Origin: Strongylocentrotus droebachiensis
Taxonomy: Eukaryota > Echinodermata > Echinoidea > Camarodonta > Strongylocentrotidae
Length of the DNA: 64,000 nucleotides
Assembly: GCA_035222895.1 (NCBI GenBank)
Contig: JAVYIG010001833.1
Coordinates: forward strand, 230,532 to 294,531
Reading direction: 5' to 3'
Every line of letters begins with the position of its first letter. Positions within the stretch are counted from its first letter, which is position 1. Made by a program: the position numbers and the translations under genes. Below are positions 32,901-44,900 of this stretch, in pieces. The notes beneath the pieces are model-generated. The model saw only the letters and a program-made list of their open reading frames with translations, did not search any database and was not told the DNA's origin.

Positions 32901-35900
32901 GTTTCACAAAGATCCTAAGTAGAACTTAACTCTAAGTTGGACTTAAAAAGTATGGACAGCCATTAGCATCTTTAAAAATATTTTGTAAAAGTTATTTTGA
33001 AAGGCATTAATTGTTTATTCAAATTATTCATATTTTCTATCATCAAGGAGATTTCATGTTCTGGATGTGGAATTTATAAAAAGTCTAAAATACCTGAATT
33101 TCTGCTTTTGAATATATTTCATTTTAAGACTCCAATGGCTGTCCATACTTTTTAAGTCCAACTTAGAGTTAAGTTCTACTTAGGATCTTTGTGAAACACC
33201 CCCCAGGGTTATTATAGTGCAATCACTGATATTCGCATCCATAAAGGACTTACTTCAAATCGGCAACAAATTTGTTTTTTTTTCCTTTAAAGGTACTATG
33301 TCCCATTTGCAGGCCAAAAAAATGAAAAAGTTAAATTCCAACTGCATTTGAAAGATAATACTAATTTAGAACTTCCCTAAAAAAGGTGGGGCTTGTAAAT
33401 GTCTTCAAGAGGGAAAATAACGACTATTAGTTGTCAAATCGACTTTAGGGCTATAGAGCCCAAAAGTAATAGTCTTGATTTTCAGACAATTGTACCGAAT
33501 GGTCATACGTTTTATGCTGCGCAAAGATTCAATCAGTTTAATCTTGGCCATCACAAGAAGTGGGTTATTGATGTAGACAAATGCTCATGTACCCTTTACA
33601 ACTCTTTTCATGTATGTTATTACCAAAGAAGAAAAAAGCCAGTCAGTCACTCAATAGTGTCTGGCAGTGAAGTCTAGCAAGTAAACGGGTTTCCTTGCAT
33701 AATTTGAATATTAGGACACTGCTAACGTTTAAATTTCACAGAAAGGACATACATGACATTCATAATTCCTGCAAAGTTCTACAGAATTTGAGGTTGGCTG
33801 CAAAAGGGACATAGTACCTTTAAAGCCCCACTGTCCTACTTTTAGCTACTTGCTCCCTCTATATAGAAAACTTCCCCAATCGGTGCCTGTCGGTCCCCCA
33901 TGATCCTCTTTTGCTTATGTTAGTTGAGAGCTGAGTTGATGAGATAGCCACCTGTCACTGACCTGGCTGGGTGGTCTAATCTCTTCTGGCCCTGTAGTAT
34001 ATATTGACGGTCTTTAAAGGGTACTATTTAATAATTTATCAATTAATTTGAAAACAATTGTTAAAAAGTTAGTCTAGAAAGTTAAGGTGATAATGAAATG
34101 GTTTCTTTCAAAATCACTAAAGTTACAATACATGTACATACACTTTATTTATAGATATTACAATTATCAATAACATGGTACAAACATATTTATAATCATT
34201 CTCATTGATGAAAGAAAAAATACACAGCCCCTCAGCAGCATGCAGTCAGTCAGCTGTAAATTGGGATGTTCCTAGCCTAGATGCTGTAATATGATTGTAA
34301 AGCTCACTTGTTGTTTTATTTCTGACAGCAACCTTCCAGACACAGTCTTTCTTCACATTACATTACAATTTCTATCACAAAGTTTGGCATTTCATAAAAT
34401 ATACTGTGGACCACTTACATGCATGTTATGGTAATAGAAAAATATGTCAGCTGCTGATAATATCTGTGTTTCGTTAATAAAAGAAACGTGTTAAATTTAC
34501 AGACACTTCCCTGTATTCAGTAAAGACTCAGAACACTTTAAAGATAAACTTGAGTTCTGGGAAAAAAGGGAAAATGAATTCTCACAGAATCAAACGAAAC
34601 TTACACTGAATGTTCAAGTTTAAAAATAAATGTAATTTGCCGTACAATTTTGGTAGAAAATGTATACTGGCTGAGTAGCATAGAAAGATAAGGAAATCAA
34701 GGTAGGTAGCCCCGACACCATTTGTGTAGTCCCATATACATCTTTATGTGTACAGTGCTTGTTACTTTACCAAGACTGGGCCGAATTTATTATGATTTTG
34801 ATGACTCCAGAACCTTGCAGTACACACCATACTTACATGCTACATGATCAACTTTTTCTGACCCATTCCGCACCTTTTCTTTCACTATGCAGTCGCATGA
34901 CCAGAACTCAACTTTATCTTTAAACAAGTCAACGCAAAGCGTAGCATCCCCTCACCGGGTGCAAATAGCCTAAATACATCAGAACATATATATGTATAAA
35001 CACTGCTTCAGCTTTCATGTTCAGGTTTCATAATTTCAGATAAAATAAAGAAGAAGATAAAGATCTTCAGCTGTAATTCATGCAAAAAATGTTCCCGCAA
35101 CTCACTTCTCACGGTGACTCTAGCCGAGGTGTCTATGGTCCCCATCAAGCTCGTTGCCACACAGGTGTAGTTGGCGGACTCGTAGATGTCCCTCAGCTGC
35201 AGGATGTTGCGCCCGATGGGGAGATCATCCATGTCGTCCAGGTCCATACCTGCTTTCATCCACCGTACACTAGGCATCGGGGAGCCGTAGGCAGCACAGG
35301 TCAGGTTGACACTGCCTCCGGGTACCACCTCCTGGTTTACAGGCAGGATGGTAAAGCGAGGCTCCACTTGACGATCTGAGGGTAGGACAAGAATGGTAAT
35401 AAGTACAGTGTATCAAAGGCAACAGACCACTTCTTAATGTAACTCAATGATGCACAAAAAGAGTGCATAGTTTACAAGTGACAGTTGTATCCCCCAACAT
35501 AGGAAAGAGGATGATTCAATCCAGTATCGAAGATAAAGACTGAAAAATAACTTTGATGAATAAAGAATTGTTAAAGCAGATTAAGCATCAAAATACTACA
35601 CTCCATTTCTATGATTACTTTGATGATGTAAAGAAACAAAGTATATGGAAATCTTTACGTTGATTGTACCATTTATGGGATTAAATCTAGGGCTTCCATG
35701 CCTTCGATCAACACAACACAGTCCTTTCCTTCTTCCACAGATACATGATGAAAACCCTGCTGGAAAGAACACACTCATTCACACTCAGTCACAGTGTGAA
35801 TCACACTGTGTTTCACAATGTGAATCACAGTGTGCTCCACAATGTTAAATTGGGGCGTTTTCACATTGTGGTCGATTCGTTTCACACTGTGGTTCACAGT

Positions 35901-38900
35901 GTGGATAACCGGAAAAGGAAAGAACACACTCATTCACACTCATTCACAGTGTGAATCACACTGTGTTTCACACTATGAATCACAGTGTGCTCCACAATGT
36001 TAAATTGGGGCGTTTTCACATTGTGCTCGATTCGTTTCACACTGTGGTTCACAGTGTGGATAACCGGAAAAAGGAAAGAACACACTCATTCACACTCATT
36101 CACAGTGTGAATCACACTGTTTCACACTGTGTTCACAGTGTGAACTGTGATTTTACACTGTGATTCACACTGTGAATGAGTGTGTTCTTTCCAGCAGGGA
36201 AGCTACATCAACTGGGCAAAGGAGATTTCAAAATTTCACACCTTTATGGCTGGAGGCAAGCAATGCAAGTGGGTTCTTTACACTCTGATGCCTGTCCTGA
36301 TTCTTATATATTTTCATAAATAAGATTTGTTATTGAAAAAAAGAAGAAGAATCATTTGGTAACGGAACTTACCTTTGACATAGAATTGAGCCTGCACAGA
36401 GTAGCGTGTTCCCAGGGAGTTCTTCGCGGCACACTCATAGCGACCCTGGTCAGACAGCTGAGTTCTGGAAAAATGAAGGCCCGCTGGTAGTGGCAAAAGA
36501 AAGAGGAGGAACAAAAAAACATGAAATTATTTTCATTGATTGATTGTTCAAGATTTACAAAACACTTGCTCTACAACTAAACAGGAAGATACGATTCCAT
36601 TTGCTGCTTTAGAATAAAGAAATAGGGAAAATATTAGGTGATGTTTTTTCACCTTAAAGATGTCCCTTTTGCAGCCAACATCAAATTCTGTAGAACTTTG
36701 CAGGAATTATGAATATGTCATGTATGTCCTATCTGTGAAATTTAAACTTTATCAGTGTCCTAATATTCAAATTATGCAAGGAAACCCATTTACTTGCTAG
36801 ACTTCACTGTCAGACACTATTGTCAGTATTGAGTGACTGACTAGCTTTTTCTTCTTCTTAGGTAATAACATACATGAAATGAGCTGTAACAGGTACATGA
36901 GAATTTGTCTACATCAATAACCCACTACTTGTAATGGCACAACATTTTCGACCATTCGGTACAAGGGTCTGAAAATCAGACTATTACTTATGTGATTGCA
37001 ATCACTTATGTCGATTCAACAACTAATGGTCGTTATTTTCCCACAAAAACCATTTTGAAACCCTTTTGTTTTGAGGGAAGTTCTTAATAAGTGTTGCTTT
37101 TCAAATGCCGTTGGAATTTAAACTTTTTATTTTTTTGACCTGCAAATGGGACATATATAGTTCCTTTAATGTTGTGGACGAACAGGTTTTCATACTTTCT
37201 ATCTTTGATTTTGTAAGTAATGTTTTCTTCATGCTTCTGATGCATCACATTTCAAGTATGTACCATGTTAAAATCACAGAATGGGGAGCAAATTAATCTC
37301 ATTGACATATATGAACTAAAATATGGAAGTAAATCAATGTATCATAAAAATTCTTCCAGAATCACTGACGATCCAATTATTCAATTTTTTTTCTTACTGA
37401 TCTATACAAATTCCTAGGAGTATTACTTCATCAGATTAACATATCAATTCCTTCGCGCTCCTTTTGGGAGATCAACCGACCCGCGCGCATTTTATATTAC
37501 ATGACATATGGTAAAATTCTCGACATCTTTTTACACTTTTCTTTACCATTAAAAATCGAAATTGAGAATAATATCCTCAATCGAGATATGAGAAGAAGGA
37601 AACATTTCCTTTACATTCCATGTAAAACCATGCCCTTACTTGAAAAAAAACCTCGGTCACTTTGACGTTGAACTTTACAATCCATTTAAAAAAAATTACT
37701 CTCTCATACACAATGTCAATGGATCGGTCGCACTGTGCTCGATTGCCTTTCAATAAACCAATCTTTAACTTTGCAGCAACGCGTTTTGCGTCAAATTTGT
37801 AAATCCTCAATCACAGACAATGACATATGATACGTAAGCTTTTCATACATATAAATTTCATTTTGATTGATTCATTTTTAGCTCCGTCACTTTTCATGTC
37901 AAATCATGCTTCATGTCCCATTTTAGAAGCCCGACCCAGGGTTTTGTGCCAGCTAGCCCTGTGTATGTACGTAATGCTATGCATACACATATAACTGAAC
38001 ATGCATATAAGTACAGTACATGTACACACGCAGCGCAGCGCGTACGAGCGCACTGCACTACATTTCATTGGGTCAGTACCATTATGAAAATAGGGGAACA
38101 ATGAGTGGGATGGGTTTAGTGCCGTCACAATAAACTTGCGCATTACACGCGTACGTATAATTAGAGCAATTTATGCACCCCCAAGAAATAATGAATACAG
38201 CCCGACCTCTCTACACACAGAACTGCACAGATACCGCACAGTCCGGTCAAGGCGGTACGCGTAGCGTTAAACTGCCAAATTTACAGAAATTGTGAGGAGC
38301 GCTTTTGCTATGAAAGGAATTGATATGAGTGAAAAAAGGAAAAGAAATTCTACATCAAATAAATCATAAGGCACTGCATATAGATATGCATGCAATAATC
38401 CTTTCACACCCCACTCCAATATTTAACTAAATAAAATTCACAAATTACTTCAGCACGCACAGCACTAAAACTACACAATTGCTGAAAGCATAAGCCATAT
38501 AATTCATTACAGTATTTTTAGTGAAATTGACAGCATATTTTCTTTCAGCTGAAATGTTCTTTAAAACCTTTTTCTTGCTACAATGAGTTTGTGTGGGCAG
38601 AGTGCAACTGACAAATGTATAGACTCATGGTTTTGTTCATGCTAATGAAGACCCATGACACCCAAGACACCCATGCACTCAAACCATGCCAATGAAACCG
38701 TATGACTTGGCATGCAAAGACAGGGATTTAGGGGTGATATGAAAAGGTGTAAGAGCTTTTCATTGAACAAGAGAAGCATATATATAAGAAATGCCCTGCT
38801 GCAAAATCAAACATGAGTTCCGAAAGTTACTTCATATATGTCTAGTTGTCCTAACATCCAAAGTAGTATTACAAAAGCATCGGGGAAGTGTTCCTTAAAC

Positions 38901-41900
38901 TCTGAAAATCTTTGAAATTATCAAAATTGTATAGTTCTACATATACCTCATGTTTGCATCACTTTGTCTTAAACTCCACATTTATATCAAGCTTTCATTC
39001 TTTAAAAAAAAATTATTGGTCACATTACAACTTACAATCCGTCAAGGAGATCCTGTCATTAGTTTCGATGGGTACAAATTCCTTGAACCACAGGATCTCA
39101 GGCTCGGGGTTGCCGGTAGCCTTTAAACAAGGCCACATGTCTGATAGACGCCGAGCGACTAAAAAGAGACTAATCGCGAAAACCTCAGTGAACGCCAGTG
39201 CGAATTGTTCCGTCACTCGGCCTAGTCCAGATTCTGCCCTATTTTATTATGATCTCCACCTCGTAACGCTACCTCTCCCTACTTGCTCCCAGCCGATGAT
39301 GGCGTGATCATTAAATTAGGACGCCCGACGAAAAAATAGTCCAGACAAAAACCTAAGCGATCACGTGACAGGGTCAAAAGATCAACCCGTATTACGTAAT
39401 TTGGGTAGCGCCCAATCATGCATATTCATTACATGTACCGCCGCTGTACAGTGTGATCGATGAAATACATGCTGCACACATTCGTAATCCCTGCATGCGC
39501 ATGCACGGGTTGTAGGTCTTTCCCTGTAGCTGTATACTGTACTTCAATTCGTTGCATGCACGAAACGCTTTCCCACGTTCATTTAGCGTAGGCATGGATT
39601 CAGCGTTGTCTATTGTAAAGACCCTAATACAAAGTTATGAGTGTGATCCATAAAGACGTGCACATGAAATTGATAGATATTGAAAAATATATCCCTTCAA
39701 ATAATACTTGTGCATTATTATTGTCATTTTGAATATATTCTGTTTAGATTTTAAATCCATACTTCCACATCTCTTCTGTAATTATCAGCATTTGTTCGTA
39801 ACGGTAGACTAGGCCTTCAACTCGCTAAAATATTTTGCGCATGTGTGTATTTACTGTAGTCTGTAATTTAAGACTTAATCGAACATCAAATGCCGTAATA
39901 AAGTAAAATATTCATCTATGTCGAAGAAATAATTTCGCTTGTACAATTAACAAAAAAGTTATATAAGATTCCTTAAAAGATAAAATTGTGTTCAGACTCA
40001 ACTTGTAAATTTAAATGTCAAATCATATTTCATAAGATCACCTAAGTCACTAAATTGTTCGTAACGGCAAACTACTTTGCTGCCTCTTTACAATGGTTAT
40101 TGTGCGATAACGTGTGTGAGTGGTTGAAAGTTCTCATGATATATCTTAATTGTGTTGAAAATGGCGGCTGTAAGAAAGAAAATGGGAAGATGGTGCATGG
40201 TATGTGATGCTGAATTAATTACTTGCACAAATTATGTACGACTTGATTCTTCGAAATCATTAAGACTTGGACTGCTAGAAAGTGTTAATGAAATCGTTAT
40301 GGAAGCTGACGTTTCCAAACTGTCATCAGGATTTCTGTGTCGGAAGTGTGTTGTAAAAATTAGCAATGTGTCCAAGCTTACACATTTGAGAGAGGAGGTT
40401 AAAGAGGCCTACAACCAGGTCAAGAGCAATCATGCTGGACAAGAGTTTGAGGTCCAGTTGTCTAAAACTCCAACAAAGAAACAGCAGAAGCGGCCAGCAC
40501 TTTTCTCACCGGGAACCCCTCATTCAAAGGTAGGAATTTTGTCATTTTGTTCTAACATTAATTAGTCCTAGGGTCTACAACACATGCATCATGGTCTGTA
40601 CTACTGAGGTGTAGATACATGATGTAGCTTAGTCTATGCCTTTGACTTTACTGCATGGGTGAGACAGAGTGTCATAACTCTCTGGTTAATGATCAGGTTG
40701 TAAATGAGTCTAAAAGTAGACCTATAGGGCTAAGCCCCCTAGGTTTTTTTCAATTGTTGTTTCTCAGTTGTTGTTTCTCAGTCTATTGGCAGTATTGCGC
40801 TCTAAAAATATAATCTAATTATTAATATCTAGTCTAAATCCATCTAGACTTTTTCTAGACCCTAGACCACACCCTCCCCCAACAATTGTAAATTGTGTAT
40901 AGAGTCTACCTCTCTCATACACTTTGCTTGGGAATCTTGTAAATAATTGGGCGAGAATACATTAAATCTCTCAGAAAAACTTAAGTCATTTCTTGATGTG
41001 AGGTTTCCTTAACAGTAGGAATGTAATAATGAAGTAAACTTGGAAATAGACCCTACTGAAGGAATTTTATATTAGCAAATGGGATTATTTAAAGGTACTA
41101 GACTCTAGACCTATGTCCCATTTGCAGGTCAAAAATGAAAAGGTTACGTGTAAATTCCAACGGCACTTAAAAAACAATACTTATTTAGAAATCCCCTTAT
41201 AACAAAAGAGTTTGAAATGGCTTTTTGTGGAAAAATAAGGACCAAAAGTGGTAGAATGGGATATGTAATAGTCTGATTTTCAGACCCGTGTACCGAATGG
41301 TTGTAGGTTTTGTGCTGCACAAAGATTCAATCAGTTTAATTTTGGCCATTACAAGTAGGTCTAGTGGGTTATTGATGTACATGTAGACAAATGCTCATGT
41401 ACCTGTTACAGCTCATTTTATGTATTGTTATTACCAAATACAGGGAAGTCTAGAAAGTAAACTGGTTTCCTTGCATAATTTGAATACTACGACACTGCTA
41501 ACATTTAAATTTCACATACATTTCATATTCATAATTCCTGCGAAGTTTTACAGGATTTAATGTTGGCTGCAAAAGGGACATAGTACCTTCAATGATATTT
41601 GTGTGTACCCAGCTGACTGTAAAACAATTTTCTGATGTATACACTCTGTTAAAATATCTCAATTTCGTCACTTCAAATTTTCATTTTAGCCAAGACCCAA
41701 GCGACTAAGTGCTCAAAATGGACAAGGAAAGGAGAACAAATCATCTTGCATGCAGAGATCAGCTTCAACTCCATCCTCTAGCAGCTTGCTATCAACCACG
41801 ATAGGAGGGGTATGTATTTATATGCACATGTATATAGTTTATAGTTCAGTTTTATAATTGTATTTGAGTATGTTATTATTAATAATAATAACAATATATT

Positions 41901-44900
41901 ACATTTATATAGCCCGTTATACAAAGTTTCTAAGCGCTTAATAAAAAAAAAATTAAAGTAATGTTTCAACAACACTTTGCACTGAACCTTTTTTCCCCTA
42001 CTATTTATCCCTTTAAAATAAATATATCCCATTGTGTATGCAAATGCATAGAATATGTCAACCATTTCCTATCATTGGTTTCCATGATTTGTTGCAGGCA
42101 GCTCAAGAGATGGTATCAAGAAACCTGGATCCTAAAATGAAAGCAAGGTCTAGTCTCTCATTTGGAGCTTCATCTTCTCACAGAAGAACAGATAAATTTG
42201 AGGTTCGTTAAGATTAGTAATTTAATGTATTTAATATTTTTAAGATATTCAATTTAGCACTACACTATCACATCCCCCCGCCTCAAGGAAAGTTTTTGCG
42301 TATGAGACCTAGTACTTGTTAAAAATGAATAAATTAATGCATTCATTGTGACATCACCCTTTTGAAACCTTTCAAAGTCATTCATATATGGCTATATATG
42401 AATGCATGTTTCACATAAAAGATGATTAATTCATATTAAGAAATATGAATTTATAATAGAATTTGTCAAGATATATTATTTTGCTTGTAATTTATGAGGA
42501 GATTCCATTTTTTAAATTTTTTAATGAAGATGGTTAAACTCAGAGATCGATTCAAAATCACCCTTGGTATTCCTAACTTTTGTTTACCTAATGTTTTCCT
42601 TCTCCATTAGATTATGGTCCCAGACGCCTTGGGTGATGACAGCATCGCAGCTGAACACGCTAGTGAATCTAAGCTGAAATCCTTGTTCCTCAAAGAAATC
42701 AAGAGAGAGACAGATGAACTTTGTAAACCTTCTTCGAATTCAACCTTCAGGGATACTTCTCTGGCAGCTCTCAAAGGATTTGCAACTGATCAACAAGAGC
42801 AGGAACTGCAAGAAAAGGCTCCTCTCTTTCTGTCTGTTTTGGAGGCTGCGGCTGAAAGCGACAGATTGGACAAGAATCTCACTAAGACCAAGGAGAGCAT
42901 CACACCTAACATTATGACGTCGGCAGGCATTTTGCTAAATTGTAAGAGTCAAAAAATGAACAGCCACCAGATAATCAATGGGCTAACTTTAAAAGAGAGT
43001 GGTGCTAGGAAAGCAGCCTTCAAGCGCCTCCATACTCGAGGAGTGAGCTCATCCTACCAGTCCACCATCAATATGCAGACGGAACTTGGCAAGGAGTTTG
43101 ATAAGGAGGTCAAAGAATGGGCTGATGAGGTGCACCAAGCGAATGAGCTGGAGGGCGAGCTTCTGAAGAAAGGCGATGTGGATGGCCTTAGACATCACAG
43201 TGAGTCTCGGGCAGACAAAGGTTTCCAAATCGTGATGGATAATGTGGATGTGGTTGTACACGCAAGGCATCCAACTAGAGAGAACTATGGGCGGGACTAC
43301 CACATGGTCCAGATGATGGCAGTGCAGAACAGGGTTGATGCCACTCATCTAAGCAACAAAAGGCCCGAGAAATATCATGAGATAGACACTAAAGAATTCC
43401 TCCCCAGCGTTAGTGACAACTTGCGACTGAAGCAAGAATGGGCGATACTGTGTGGGAATGTGATTAGAGATCACATGCCCAACTTGAAGCAGGAATTGGA
43501 GGAGCTACCTAGGCAGATAGTGCATGATCATATGCAGGAAGCCAAGATGAAGTCCAAAGTGGTAAGATGATTGAACTGTTAGATGACAACAACAAATAAA
43601 ACACCTTGCTTTTGTTGATCTTTGCAGATGCATGTACACGTGTACCTTTATACGAATTGCTTTAGGAAAAGACATATTACCAAGGTTGGATTGCCCTATA
43701 ATGGCAAGATAATTAACGCTATTTATGCTTTTTACTCGAGGTCCCTATTTTATCATTACTTTTTTGTAATCATTACTTTCTTAATCAACCAAAGGAGTTT
43801 CCCATTTGAATTGTCAAGTAATGATCTCAGAATACTTAAATTCATCAGAATTGGAGATTGAGTAAAAATCATATGCATATATTTTTCTCTCTAGATTGAT
43901 TGATATTTATTTGAATTATTGTCCAACTGCAGATGAGTTGGTCGTATTTTGCATGTTACAAAGCAAGCATGAAGTATTTTTGTTATGTTGATGGAGGCAA
44001 AGTCATGTCTTGGAGGACAAATATATCAATATGGTATTGAAAATTAGAAATACTTGTACCTACTACATATGATGCTTATCAATTCTTGTCTCCTTTGCTC
44101 TTTTTAATTTAGATTAATCTGGGAGTTCTCATGGAGAATGAAAACACATCTGCCGGCATTTATAAAGTAATGCACCACATGCACAAGTATGTGCCTGGAC
44201 ACGATACACCTAATCCAACCAAAATTATCAGTGCTGGCGATCTGCTGACATGTGAACGTGAGAGCAGCTGCATTGAGGAACAGCGAAATTCTACTACAGC
44301 AAGCAAGAGGTTGGAAGGACTGATGCCTGTAATAGCAGACTTCCATGCACTTGCCAATTTCTATCAGGTGAGACGATAGTCATAGACAGATAGCGTTTCT
44401 ATTACAAACTAGTCACTACATGTATACTCTTTGTAAGTGACATTACAGCCATTCTGATGTCTGGGACCTAATTATTGTTGGCCTGTCCATGCATCCATGT
44501 TCTGTTACCTTGCTATCTTTGTATGTACCAGGGTAAAAGTTTAAAATTTAGGTTTCTAAATTTGAGGGTAGAATTCCATTGATATTTAGAAGAAATGATG
44601 GAACTACGGTAGTGGTTCCATCTTAACTTTAGATCCATAAAAGTAATTGTACCAAGCCTATTTAAATTGTACACATATTAAAGAGTAAGCATTTAGGGTA
44701 CAATCGAGGAGGATATATGTATTAAACTATCTTTTACATGTATGATAAATTTTCTTGTTTTCGTTATTGGGTATATAATGCCTTGCATTTTATGAATATT
44801 CTGAGACATTATTATAATGGTTTTGTGAAAACTTGAAACATGTGAAGTTCTTTACATTCATTAAAAACACTTAGACTGAAAAGATACATGTACATGTATA

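Noticed and set aside
33399-33677. 92-codon open frame
   Set aside because: It lies fully inside a TTAA MITE and is not kept open in the other copies.
26759-35375. Calling the minus-strand gene a full LAR receptor phosphatase
   Set aside because: The exons after Ig3 that keep frame and phase encode EGF and an NTR-like module with a stop. No fibronectin, transmembrane or phosphatase sequence was found.
35755-36199. CRISPR-like array, because of regular short repeats
   Set aside because: Repeats are palindromic words without constant spacing or unique spacers, and the genome is eukaryotic.
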